Program-made: the position numbers and the translations under genes
Shown here: positions 1-6,298 of the stretch, piece after piece
How the letters are laid out: each line of letters starts with the position of its first letter
How positions within the stretch are numbered: the first letter of the stretch is position 1
The notes under the pieces: generated by a model
What the model was told of the DNA's origin: nothing
Seen by the model: only the letters and a program-made list of their open reading frames with translations
Database searches by the model: none
Assembly: GCA_021779655.1 (NCBI GenBank)
Contig: JAJYAF010000034.1
Location: forward strand, 1-11,804
Direction of reading: 5' to 3'
Source: Pseudomonadota bacterium
GTDB taxonomy: Bacteria; Pseudomonadota; Alphaproteobacteria; Acetobacterales; Acetobacteraceae
Length of the DNA: 11,804 nucleotides

Positions 1-1
1 C

Positions 2-433
2 TACTGGAACGCGGAGGAGACCAACGCGCGCGATTTCCGGGGCGGCATGTTCCATATGGGCGACGTGTTCCGTCGGCTTGCCGACGGCCGGATCGATTTC
101 GTGGACCGCATCAAATACATGATCAAGACCGGCGGCGAGAATGTCTATCCCGCCGAGATCGAGCGCGTTCTGCTCAGCCATCCCGGTGTTGCCGAGGCCG
201 CCGTGGTGCGCGCGCCCGACGCCAAATGGGGCGAGGCGCCTGTTGCCTTCGTCGCCGTAACGGCGCCGGGCGTCTCGGCGGAAGAGTTGCTGATCCTCTG
301 CCGGGCGCAACTCGCCGGATACAAGCGCCCGCGCGAGATCCGTTTCCTCGGCTTCGAGGCGTTTCCCCGATCCACCAGCGGCAAGGTCCAGCGTCATGTG
401 CTGGAAGCATTGCTTCACGCCCCGCCCCGCTGA
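2..433 (+). CDS. Acyl-CoA synthetase (AMP-binding ligase), C-terminal part, cut by window edge
   Basis: This is the C-terminal part of an ANL-superfamily acyl-CoA ligase, which activates a carboxylic acid as acyl-AMP and transfers it to CoA in the cytoplasm. The frame is open from base 2, upstream of the first ATG at 47, so the gene begins outside the window. Visible motifs, in order, are GMFHMGDV (the A7-type aspartate region), GRIDFVDRIKYMIKTGGENVYPAEIE (hinge and start of the mobile C-terminal domain, about bases 89-160) and SGKVQR near the end, which carries the catalytic lysine. These place it with medium/long-chain or cyclohexanecarboxylate-type CoA ligases rather than NRPS adenylation domains, as no carrier domain follows. 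The N-terminal AMP-binding core and substrate pocket are absent, so the substrate cannot be assigned. The stop TGA lies at 431-433. The family call is firm; the exact function is not. Confidence 0.93.
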   Translation, partial: YWNAEETNARDFRGGMFHMGDVFRRLADGRIDFVDRIKYMIKTGGENVYPAEIERVLLSHPGVAEAAVVRAPDAKWGEAPVAFVAVTAPGVSAEELLILCRAQLAGYKRPREIRFLGFEAFPRSTSGKVQRHVLEALLHAPPR

Positions 434-436
434 GCA

Positions 437-462
437 CCCGGCTGCGCACCCGCGGCGCCGGG
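437..462 (+). terminator. Weak GC hairpin after the CoA ligase
   Basis: A 6-bp inverted repeat (CCCGGC at 437-442, GCCGGG at 457-462) starts four bases after the ligase stop codon. There is no T-run behind it, so it is not a classical intrinsic terminator. Its position fits a 3'-end stem, but a stem this short is expected by chance in GC-rich DNA. Confidence 0.22.
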
Positions 463-547
463 CCGTCATCGCAGACAACGGTCCGTCGGCAGGCGAATCC
501 CGAAAGTTAACCGAATGATGTGATTGCGGTTATTTTTCTCCGCACGG

Positions 548-572
548 CTTGAAGGACATGCCCCGTCCCCAA
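548..572 (+). promoter_or_regulatory. Possible sigma-32 (RpoH)-type promoter for the micro-ORF/membrane-protein pair
   Basis: CTTGAA at 548-553 is followed after 13 bases by CCCCAA at 567-572. The arrangement resembles the heat-shock sigma-32 consensus (CTTGAAA, 13-15 bp, CCCCAT). It lies about 40 bp upstream of the ATG at 612, a suitable distance. It is a motif match by eye in GC-rich DNA with an imperfect -10, so confidence is low. No better sigma-70-like pair was seen in this gap. Confidence 0.3.
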
Positions 573-611
573 GATCCGTCTCGTCATGAAATCAATTCAA
601 GGGGGGGTGGA

Positions 612-686
612 ATGCCATATATTCTGCTTTGGCTGTTGGGCGTGCCGCTGCCAATCATCATCATTCTTCTTCTGTTCTGGCATTGA
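612..686 (+). CDS. 24-residue hydrophobic single-span micro-protein
   Basis: This short ORF encodes a 24-residue peptide that is almost entirely hydrophobic: MPYILLWLLGVP, LP, a run of four Ile, three Leu, then FWH. It would form one membrane helix with a proline kink and nearly no polar ends. A purine-rich ribosome binding region (AAGGGGGGG, about 599-607) sits 4-5 bases before the ATG. The stop TGA (684-686) overlaps the GAGGAG Shine-Dalgarno (685-690) of the next gene, so the two are probably translationally coupled. Very short membrane peptides of this kind are common in proteobacterial genomes and usually lack names. The good RBS, correct stop and coupling argue that it is real; the function is unknown. 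It could instead act mainly as a leader that controls translation of the membrane protein. Confidence 0.68.
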   Translation: MPYILLWLLGVPLPIIIILLLFWH

Positions 687-698
687 GGAGAAGCCCGG

Positions 699-1556
699 AT
701 GAGCGATTATCTGGCTGCCACGGCGCCTAACCCCACGGCGCTGGCCGGGGATGGCGCGTCGCAATCCGCCGTTTCCTGGGGGGCGATCTTCGCGGGCGGG
801 GTAGCGGCGGCCGCCATTGCCCTGCTGCTCACAATCCTGGGCGCCGGGCTGGGGCTCGCGGTCATCTCGCCCTGGGCGGGCCACGGCGCCTCGCCCATGG
901 GCTTTACCGTACTGGCCGCGATCTGGCTCATCATCGTGCAATGGGTGGCGTCGTTCTTCGGCGGATTTCTCGCCGGGCGGCTGCGGACCAAATGGGTGGG
1001 CGTGCATACGGACGAGGTCACGTTCCGCGATACCGCCCATGGGTTGATGGCCTGGAGCGTGGCGTTGCTGCTCACCTTCGGCGCCCTGGCGCTGGCCGGG
1101 ATGGGCGCGGTGAACGCGGCGGGCACGGCCGTCGGCGCGGCTGGGAAAACGGACGCCGCCAACAGCTACTACGTGACGGAGCTGTTCAAGCCCGCCCCGG
1201 GCGGGACGGCGCTCGGCGTATCGCTTCCCGGCGCGACGCCGCAGCAGATGCGCCAGGACGCGACGGTTATCCTGGCGCGGAGCGCGGTGACAGGCCAGGT
1301 TTCGGATGACGACAAATCCTATCTCGCCACGCTCGTGTCGGCCGCTACCGGGCTCGACCCTTCGGCGGCGGCGGCGCGTGTGGACGAGGTGATCGGCGAG
1401 GAGCAGGCGAGCCTGGCCAAGGTCAAGCAACTGGCCGACGAGGCGCGCAAAAGCGCGTCCGGCGCGGCGCTCTACACTTTCTTCGCCGGGTTGATCGGAG
1501 CCTTCATCGCCGCCGTGGCCGGGCTGGTGGGCGGCCGCATACGCGACCTGTATTGA
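699..1556 (+). CDS. Four-helix inner-membrane protein of unknown function
   Basis: A 285-residue integral membrane protein. The start at 699 is supported by GAGGAG (685-690) eight bases upstream. After a short polar N-terminus, SAVSWGAIFAGGVAAAAIALLL begins the first membrane helix (about residues 27-55), which is glycine- and alanine-rich with a GAGLGL motif. Further helices are at about 68-93 (IWLIIVQWVASFFGGFLAGRL), 115-135 and 257-278. A soluble loop or domain of about 120 residues (140-256) lies between helices 3 and 4; its later half is rich in Asp, Glu, Lys and Ala and probably helical. The C-terminus ends shortly after helix 4 with GGRIRDLY. The SWGAxxAG start and small-residue helices resemble a widespread unnamed family of alphaproteobacterial membrane proteins. 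There is no transport or catalytic motif. It likely forms an operon with the preceding micro-ORF and may be stress-induced if the upstream promoter motif is real. Confidence 0.9.
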   Translation: MSDYLAATAPNPTALAGDGASQSAVSWGAIFAGGVAAAAIALLLTILGAGLGLAVISPWAGHGASPMGFTVLAAIWLIIVQWVASFFGGFLAGRLRTKWVGVHTDEVTFRDTAHGLMAWSVALLLTFGALALAGMGAVNAAGTAVGAAGKTDAANSYYVTELFKPAPGGTALGVSLPGATPQQMRQDATVILARSAVTGQVSDDDKSYLATLVSAATGLDPSAAAARVDEVIGEEQASLAKVKQLADEARKSASGAALYTFFAGLIGAFIAAVAGLVGGRIRDLY

Positions 1557-1572
1557 ACACAACCGGGATCAT

Positions 1573-1595
1573 CGCGGCCCCTGGCCAGGGCCGCG
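1573..1595 (+). terminator. GC-rich hairpin after the membrane-protein gene
   Basis: CGCGGCCC (1573-1580) and GGGCCGCG (1588-1595) form an 8-bp perfect stem around a 7-base loop. The stem extends inward (CTGG/CCAG) if one C is bulged. It lies 17 bases after the membrane-protein stop at 1556. There is no T-run, so termination, if any, would be weak or factor-dependent. Confidence 0.4.
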
Positions 1596-1669
1596 TCCCA
1601 CCCCTCATGAAAATTCGTCTCGCCGCCTGCGTCGGCTGAAGCCCGAGCCAGACGAACGAACGCGTCATA

Positions 1670-1714
1670 CCAGCCCGCCAGTTGATTGACTCTTCCAGAC
1701 AGGTGGCGGGCTGG
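1670..1714. repeat. 11-bp perfect inverted repeat between convergent genes
   Basis: CCAGCCCGCCA (1670-1680) and TGGCGGGCTGG (1704-1714) are exact reverse complements around a 23-base loop. The stem could be extended by AT pairs if a bulge is allowed. It lies between the plus-strand membrane gene and the minus-strand amidohydrolase and directly abuts repeat copy A, which begins at 1717. It may act as a bidirectional terminator or be part of a larger palindromic element. Copy B of the repeat lacks this hairpin, so it is not a fixed part of that repeat. Confidence 0.5.
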
Positions 1715-1716
1715 AT

Positions 1717-1790
1717 AAGGCTTTGATTTCGCGCGCGGCCGCCCCGCCAACCCCGCGCGCATACCAATCCGCGTTTTCACGGATTGGTAT
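1717..1790 (-). repeat. 74-bp palindromic repeat, copy A
   Basis: Read on the minus strand, this copy starts with ATACCAATCCGTG, a loop AAAA and CGCGGATTGGTAT: a 13-bp stem with one mismatch, at 1790-1761. It continues with GCGCGCGG and CCGCGCGC, a second 8-bp stem, and ends with GAAATCAAAGCCTT. Copy B at 6298-6371 is identical at 73 of 74 positions in the opposite orientation. The first base of the repeat is the final A of the amidohydrolase TGA stop, and identity ends exactly there. With no T-tract it resembles a REP-like dispersed element, possibly used as a transcript 3' end. Confidence 0.9.
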
Positions 1791-3049
1791 CAGTTGGTTT
1801 CCGGCTTTTTTCGAAGCCGCGCATCGGTATCCAGCACGGCCTGCAACAGCACGTCCGCGCCGGCGGTCAGCTGCCCCGGCTCGGTCCTTTCCATCTCGTT
1901 ATGGCTGATGCCTTTCTCACAGGGAATGAAGATCATCGTGGTCGGCGCGACGCGGGCGATATAGGCGGAATCATGCCCGGCCCCGGCGACGATGCGCCGC
2001 GCGGGATGCCCGAGCGCCGCCGCCGCCCGCTCCACGGCGGCGATGCAGTCCGGGTCGAAATGAACCGCGGGCGAATCCCAGAAGCGTTCGAAATTCAAAA
2101 CAACGCCGCCCTCCGCCGCGATGGCGCCGAGCGCCGCGCGCAGTTCGGCCTCCATCCGCGCCACCACCGCATCCCGCGGGTGGCGCAGATCGACGGTAAA
2201 AAACACCTCGCCCGGAATGACATTGCGGCTGTTGGGGCGCGCCTCGATCAGTCCGACCGTGGCGACCGCCTCCGGCGGATGGGCAAGCGCGGTTGCCTGA
2301 ACCGCCTGGATCATCCGCGCCGTGGCGGCCAGCGCGTCCCGGCGCAGACGCATGGGCGTGGAGCCGGCATGGCAGTCCATGCCCGTCACCGTGGCCTCGT
2401 ACCAGCGCATGCCCTGCACGCCGGTAACGATACCGATGGCTTTACCCTCATCCTCCAAAATCGGTCCCTGCTCGATATGCAGTTCGAAATGGGCGGAGAG
2501 CGGATGCGCGCCGCAGGCCTCCTCACCCTGAAAACCGATGCGGCGCAGCTCGTCGCCGAATTTCAGCCCGTCCCGGTCCTCGCGCCCATAGGCGTACTCG
2601 CGGGTGAACACGCCCGCGAACACGCCGGAGGCAAGCATGGCGGGGGCGAAGCGCGATCCTTCCTCATTTGTCCAGTCGATCACCTCGATGGGCACGCGAG
2701 TCGCGATTCCAGCATCGTTGAGGGTGCGCAGCACTTCAAGTCCGGCGAGCACGCCGATGACGCCATCGAACTTTCCGCCGGTGGGCTGTGTGTCAAGATG
2801 GCTGCCGATGGCGATCGGCGGCAGCGAATTATCCTGTCCGGGGCGGCGGGCGAAGATATTTCCCATGTCATCGAAACGAACCGTGCACCCCGCTCGCTCG
2901 CAGGCGGCGACGAACCAGTGCCGCACCTGCGCGTCCAGATCGGTCAGCGTCAGGCGCTTGATGCCGCCTTTCGGCGTGGCGCCGATCTTCACCGTCTCCA
3001 TTACGCTGTCCCACAACCGCGCGCCGTCCACGCGCAGGTTGCGGCTCAT
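1790..3049 (-). CDS. Zn-dependent M20-family amidohydrolase (hydantoinase/carbamoylase type)
   Basis: A 419-residue enzyme of the M20 hydantoinase/carbamoylase family, which includes N-carbamoyl-L-amino-acid hydrolase, beta-ureidopropionase and allantoate amidohydrolase. These cytoplasmic dimers hydrolyse carbamoyl or ureido C-N bonds with two metal ions. Visible metal-site motifs are GSHLDTQPTGGKFDG (His84, Asp95), TNEEGSRF (Glu129, Glu130), HIEQGP (His191) and, near the C-terminus, HNEMERT (His383). The lid/dimer domain includes DCHAGSTPM (about 225-233) and RPNSRNVIPG (271-280). Length is normal for the family and all expected ligands are present. The start at 3049 is chosen because it begins just before conserved sequence; its Shine-Dalgarno (GGAA) is weak. 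The gene is divergent from the FAD-linked dehydrogenase at 3290, so the two may share control. Substrate within the family (carbamoyl amino acid, ureidopropionate or allantoate) cannot be decided. The stop codon touches repeat copy A. Confidence 0.95.
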   Translation of the reverse strand: MSRNLRVDGARLWDSVMETVKIGATPKGGIKRLTLTDLDAQVRHWFVAACERAGCTVRFDDMGNIFARRPGQDNSLPPIAIGSHLDTQPTGGKFDGVIGVLAGLEVLRTLNDAGIATRVPIEVIDWTNEEGSRFAPAMLASGVFAGVFTREYAYGREDRDGLKFGDELRRIGFQGEEACGAHPLSAHFELHIEQGPILEDEGKAIGIVTGVQGMRWYEATVTGMDCHAGSTPMRLRRDALAATARMIQAVQATALAHPPEAVATVGLIEARPNSRNVIPGEVFFTVDLRHPRDAVVARMEAELRAALGAIAAEGGVVLNFERFWDSPAVHFDPDCIAAVERAAAALGHPARRIVAGAGHDSAYIARVAPTTMIFIPCEKGISHNEMERTEPGQLTAGADVLLQAVLDTDARLRKKPETN

Positions 3050-3142
3050 TGGCTCATTCCGGGGCCACCCGCAACAGGGTAGCGGGATGCTGGTGCTTGC
3101 AGGGAAGAGTCCGCCTTGCGGCTCGCGGCGTCATGGCGATGC

Positions 3143-3171
3143 AGGATAGCGTTTGGTTCGCAAACAGGCAA
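3143..3171 (-). promoter_or_regulatory. Sigma-70-like promoter for the amidohydrolase, with an inverted repeat in the spacer
   Basis: On the minus strand TTGCCT (3171-3166) and TATCCT (3148-3143) are separated by exactly 17 bases, a good -35/-10 pair. The predicted transcript would have a leader of roughly 85 bases before the ATG at 3049. The spacer holds the inverted repeat GTTTG-CGAAC-CAAAC (3165-3151), well placed for a repressor operator. The match is by eye only. Confidence 0.45.
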
Positions 3172-3231
3172 TTCCGAGAAATATCGCCGGCGGTTGCTGA
3201 TCGTGGCCGCCCGCCCTGGTCCCTGTTCTGG

Positions 3232-3260
3232 TTTCCCTCGTGCTCGCGCCCCGCTATACT
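3232..3260 (+). promoter_or_regulatory. Possible promoter for the FAD-linked dehydrogenase
   Basis: TATACT at 3255-3260 is a good -10 hexamer 30 bases before the ATG at 3290. The -35 candidate at 17-bp spacing (TTTCCC, 3232-3237) is weak, so an activator may be needed. With the promoter-like pair on the other strand at 3143-3171, it makes the 240-bp gap a divergent control region. Confidence 0.4.
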
Positions 3261-3289
3261 CCCGGCGCTTGAAAAAGCGGGAGGAGCGA

Positions 3290-4669
3290 ATGGCTTACAT
3301 TCATGAGACGCTGGTCGCCGCTCTGCGGAGCGCGTTGGGGCCGGCCGGCGTGCTGACCGGTGCCGCCGCCTCGGAAAAGGGGTCCACGCCCTGGGAGCCG
3401 CTTGGCGAGCCGATCGCCGTGCTGCGGCCCGCCTCCACCGGGGAGGTCTCGGCCGCGCTCTCCATCGCGGCGCGGCACCGAGTGCCGGTCTGCGCCTGGG
3501 GCGGCAAAACCGGGCTTGTGGAGGGCGCCTATGCCGATGGCATGCTGGCGCTCTCGCTGGAGCGCATGGCCGCCATCGAGGCGATCGACCCACAGGCCGC
3601 CACCATGATCGTCCAGGCCGGTTGCGTGCTGGAAAAAGCGGCCGACGCGGCACAGGCGCAGGGCCTGTTCCTGCCGCTTGATCTCGGCGCGCGCGGCACG
3701 GCCACCATCGGCGGCGTGATTTCCACCAATGCCGGCGGCAACCGCGTGCTTCGCTACGGCATGACGCGCGAGATGCTGCTAGGCGTCGAAGCGGTGCTGG
3801 CCGATGGCCGCGTGGTCTCGGCGATGCGGCCGCTGATCAAGAACAACACCGGCTATGATCTGAAGCAGATTTTCTGCGGCTCGGAAGGCACGCTTGGCAT
3901 CGTCACGCGCGCCGCGCTGCGGCTGCGGCCGCATCCGGCCAGCCAATGCGCCGCGCTGCTGGCGGTTGCCGATTTCGCCAGCCTGCCGGCGCTGCTGCGG
4001 CGCGCCGAGGCGGGGCTGGCCGGCGCGCTTTCCGCTTTCGAAGTGATGTGGCCGGAATTCTACGAACTGGTGACGAGCCCGCCGGCGAAGGGCCAGCCGG
4101 TGCTGCGCCAAGGCTATTCCTACTACGTGCTAATGGAGGCGCTGGGCGCCGACGAGGCCGAGGATGCGGCCCGGTTCGAGCGCGTGCTGGCCGGCGCGCT
4201 GGAAGATGGCCTGGTGCTGGATGCGGTCATCGCCAAAAGCCAGGCCGAATCGAAACGCTTCTGGGCGCTGCGCGACGATGTCGCGCAGCTGGCGCGGCTT
4301 CGCCCGGCATTCACCTTCGATGTGAGCCTGCCGATTCGCGCCATGGAATCCTACGTGGCCGGCATACGCGCCGCCCTGCTGACGAAATGGCCTGCGGCAC
4401 GGCTCGTGGTGTTCGGCCATCTGGGCGACGGCAATTTACATCTGGTGGCAGGCGTGGGCGATGGCGGCGCGCGGGAGGCGGTGGAGGAGATCGTCTATCG
4501 GCCGCTGGCCGCGATCGAGGGCTCGATTTCGGCCGAGCATGGAATTGGCCTGCAAAAACGGGCGCATCTGCCGTACTCCCGCGGCGAAACCGAAATCGCG
4601 GTGATGCGCGCCATCAAGCATGCGCTCGATCCGCTGGGGCAGCTCAATCCCGGTAAAATCCTGGCATGA
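3290..4669 (+). CDS. FAD-linked 2-hydroxyacid dehydrogenase (GlcD / D-lactate / D-2-hydroxyglutarate dehydrogenase-like)
   Basis: A 459-residue flavoenzyme of the VAO/PCMH family that oxidises a D-2-hydroxyacid to the 2-oxo acid and passes electrons to a membrane or protein acceptor. The FAD-binding domain covers about residues 38-215: RPASTGEVSAAL, CAWGGKTGL, LPLDLGARGTATIGGVISTNAGG (129-150) and NNTGYDLKQIFCGSEGTLGIVT (185-206). The C-terminal FAD-oxidase domain shows HLGDGNLH (377-384), the metal/substrate histidine motif, then SAEHGIG (414-420) and the closing DPLGQLNPGKIL. Length and motifs are intact. The start at 3290 is preferred over in-frame codons upstream (to 3116) because GGAGGAG lies just before it and homology begins there. 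It is followed after 87 bases by the ThDP enzyme, probably in one transcript. No GlcE or GlcF partner is present, so a stand-alone D-lactate or D-2-hydroxyglutarate type is more likely than glycolate oxidase. Confidence 0.94.
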   Translation: MAYIHETLVAALRSALGPAGVLTGAAASEKGSTPWEPLGEPIAVLRPASTGEVSAALSIAARHRVPVCAWGGKTGLVEGAYADGMLALSLERMAAIEAIDPQAATMIVQAGCVLEKAADAAQAQGLFLPLDLGARGTATIGGVISTNAGGNRVLRYGMTREMLLGVEAVLADGRVVSAMRPLIKNNTGYDLKQIFCGSEGTLGIVTRAALRLRPHPASQCAALLAVADFASLPALLRRAEAGLAGALSAFEVMWPEFYELVTSPPAKGQPVLRQGYSYYVLMEALGADEAEDAARFERVLAGALEDGLVLDAVIAKSQAESKRFWALRDDVAQLARLRPAFTFDVSLPIRAMESYVAGIRAALLTKWPAARLVVFGHLGDGNLHLVAGVGDGGAREAVEEIVYRPLAAIEGSISAEHGIGLQKRAHLPYSRGETEIAVMRAIKHALDPLGQLNPGKILA

Positions 4670-4747
4670 TAACGCCGGGGATGATAGCTTCGGGAAGAAT
4701 AACCCCGGAAACATAACCCCGGAAACATAACTCCGGGCATGATAAGG
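4669..4747 (+). repeat. Degenerate 14-15 bp tandem repeat between the dehydrogenase and ThDP genes
   Basis: Five consecutive units of the form ATAAC-CCGG-AAAC/ATG start at 4669, 4684, 4699, 4713 and 4727, followed by a partial unit ATAAGG at 4742. The units at 4699 and 4713 (ATAACCCCGGAAAC) are identical; the others differ at a few bases and some are 15 bp long. The array begins at the last base of the dehydrogenase stop codon. Its last partial unit supplies the AAGG that serves as Shine-Dalgarno for the gene starting at 4757. It fills the entire intergenic gap. Confidence 0.85.
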
Positions 4748-4756
4748 TAGATCGGC

Positions 4757-6298
4757 ATGAATGGCGCGGAAACCCTCGTGCGTACGCTTGTCGCGTCGGG
4801 CGTGACGACGTGTTTCGCCAATCCCGGCACCAGCGAGATGCATTTCGTGGCGACGCTGGATCGCGTGCCGGAGATCCGGCCGGTTCTATGCCTGTTCGAG
4901 GGCGTGGTGAGCGGCGCCGCCGACGGCTACGGCCGTATCGCCGGCAAGCCGGCGGCAACGCTGCTGCATCTCGGCCCCGGTCTCGGCAACGCCTGGGCGA
5001 ACCTGCACAATGCGCGGCGCGCTTCCACCCCGATCGTCAACATCATCGGCGATCACGCGCGCCATCACGTGCAGTATGACGCGCCGCTGACTTCGGATGT
5101 CGCGGCGCTGGCGCGCACCTGCTCGCACTGGGTGCATACCGGCACGTCCGCGAAATGCGTGGGCGCCGACGCGGCGCGCGCGGTGCAGGCCGCGCGGCAC
5201 GCGCCGGGACAGATCGCGAGCCTCATCCTCCCGGCGGATACCGCCTGGGGCGAGGCGGACGGGCCGGCGGGCAGCCTGCCGGTGCTGGCGCCCGCCCCGG
5301 TGGCCGGCGAAACGGTCGATCGCGTGGCGCAGGTCCTGCGCGGCGCGCGCAAGCCGGCGATTTTGCTGCGTGGGCCGTCGCTGCTGTCCGCCGGGCTGGA
5401 TGCGGCCGGGCGGGTTGCGGAAAAAACCGGCGCCAGGCTCCTGTGCGATACTTTCGTGCCCAGGCTGGCGCGGGGCGCCGGGCGCGTGGAGGTGGAGCGC
5501 ATTCCCTATTTCGCCGAGCAGATCACCGAATTTCTGGCGGGGTTCGATGTGCTGGCGCTGTGCGGCGCGCAGCCGCCCGTCTCGTTCTTCGCCTATCCGG
5601 GCAAGCCAAGCTGGTGCACGCCGGAAACCTGCCGGATCCTGTACCTGGCGCAGCCGCACGAGGATGGTCCCGGGGCACTCGCCGTGCTGGCCGATGCGGT
5701 GAGCGCCGCGCCGGAACCTGCCCGGCGCGCGGCGCGGCGCGTGCCCGATAATCCCACCGGCGCCATGAACCAGGTGGCGGCGGGCATGGCCATTGCGCGC
5801 CACATGCCGGAAAACGCCGTCCTGGTGGATGAAGCCGCGACCAACGGGGCCGCCCCCTACGGCATTACCGGCAATGCCGCCCCCCATGACTACCTTGCGC
5901 TCACCGGTGGCTCGATCGGCTGGGGCCTGCCGGTGGCGGTGGGCGCGGCCTTGGCCCGGCCGGAATCGAAGGTGATTTGCCTGCACGGGGACGGCGGCAG
6001 CATGTACACGATCAGCGCGCTGTGGACCATGGCGCGCGAAAATCTCGATGTCGTGACGGTGGTGTTCGCCAATCGCAGCTATGCCATTCTGAACGTCGAA
6101 CTCGCGCGGGTAGGGGCCAACGGCGGCGAGCGGGCGCTCAGGATGCTCGATCTCGGCAACCCGGAGCTGAATTTCGTGCGTATTGCCGAAGGCATGGGGG
6201 TGAGCGCCAGCCGTGCGACAACCGCCGAGGCGTTCGCCGCGCAATTCGCCGATGCGGTAAAGTCACGCGGCCCCCGCTTGATCGAGGCAGCCCTATAA
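4757..6298 (+). CDS. Thiamine-diphosphate enzyme, acetolactate synthase large-subunit-like
   Basis: A 513-residue ThDP-dependent enzyme with the three-domain layout of acetolactate synthase, benzoylformate decarboxylase and relatives. The N-terminal PYR domain (about 1-170) has FANPGTSEMHF (20-30) and LFEGVVSGAADGYGR, where Glu48 is the cofactor-activating glutamate. The central domain covers about 180-330. The C-terminal PP domain has GGSIGWGLPVAVGAALARP and the ThDP/Mg motif GDGG (411-414) to Asn439 in VFANRSYAIL. It is shorter than true acetohydroxyacid synthase large subunits (about 560-600) and no regulatory small subunit follows, so a role in branched-chain synthesis is unlikely. It belongs to a widely annotated 'acetolactate synthase large subunit' side family whose reaction is uncertain; a 2-oxo acid decarboxylase or ligase is expected. 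It probably shares a transcript with the 2-hydroxyacid dehydrogenase, whose 2-oxo product could be its substrate. The stop TAA touches repeat copy B. Confidence 0.93.
   Translation: MNGAETLVRTLVASGVTTCFANPGTSEMHFVATLDRVPEIRPVLCLFEGVVSGAADGYGRIAGKPAATLLHLGPGLGNAWANLHNARRASTPIVNIIGDHARHHVQYDAPLTSDVAALARTCSHWVHTGTSAKCVGADAARAVQAARHAPGQIASLILPADTAWGEADGPAGSLPVLAPAPVAGETVDRVAQVLRGARKPAILLRGPSLLSAGLDAAGRVAEKTGARLLCDTFVPRLARGAGRVEVERIPYFAEQITEFLAGFDVLALCGAQPPVSFFAYPGKPSWCTPETCRILYLAQPHEDGPGALAVLADAVSAAPEPARRAARRVPDNPTGAMNQVAAGMAIARHMPENAVLVDEAATNGAAPYGITGNAAPHDYLALTGGSIGWGLPVAVGAALARPESKVICLHGDGGSMYTISALWTMARENLDVVTVVFANRSYAILNVELARVGANGGERALRMLDLGNPELNFVRIAEGMGVSASRATTAEAFAAQFADAVKSRGPRLIEAAL

Noticed and set aside
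597..1562. 321-codon minus-strand open frame opposite the membrane protein
   Set aside because: Low-complexity Arg/Gly/Gln translation with no RBS; the plus frame has clear membrane helices and a coupled start.
1784..3082. 432-codon plus-strand open frame opposite the amidohydrolase
   Set aside because: It mirrors a gene with intact family motifs on the other strand; its translation is Arg/His-rich, without domains, and arises from high GC.
3116..3289. N-terminal extension of the FAD-linked dehydrogenase from an upstream in-frame start
   Set aside because: The 58 extra residues lack similarity to the family and would cover the likely promoter; GGAGGAG directly precedes the ATG at 3290.
4669..4747. 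CRISPR-like array
   Set aside because: Units are 14-15 bp and directly adjacent, with no spacers and no cas genes; it is a simple degenerate tandem repeat.
4886..6244. 452-codon minus-strand open frame opposite the ThDP gene
   Set aside because: Antisense shadow of a well-recognised enzyme; composition is Arg/Gly/His-rich with no family features.
4757..6298. Genuine acetohydroxyacid synthase (IlvB) of branched-chain synthesis
   Set aside because: At 513 residues it is shorter than IlvB, no small subunit gene follows, and it sits with catabolic-type genes.
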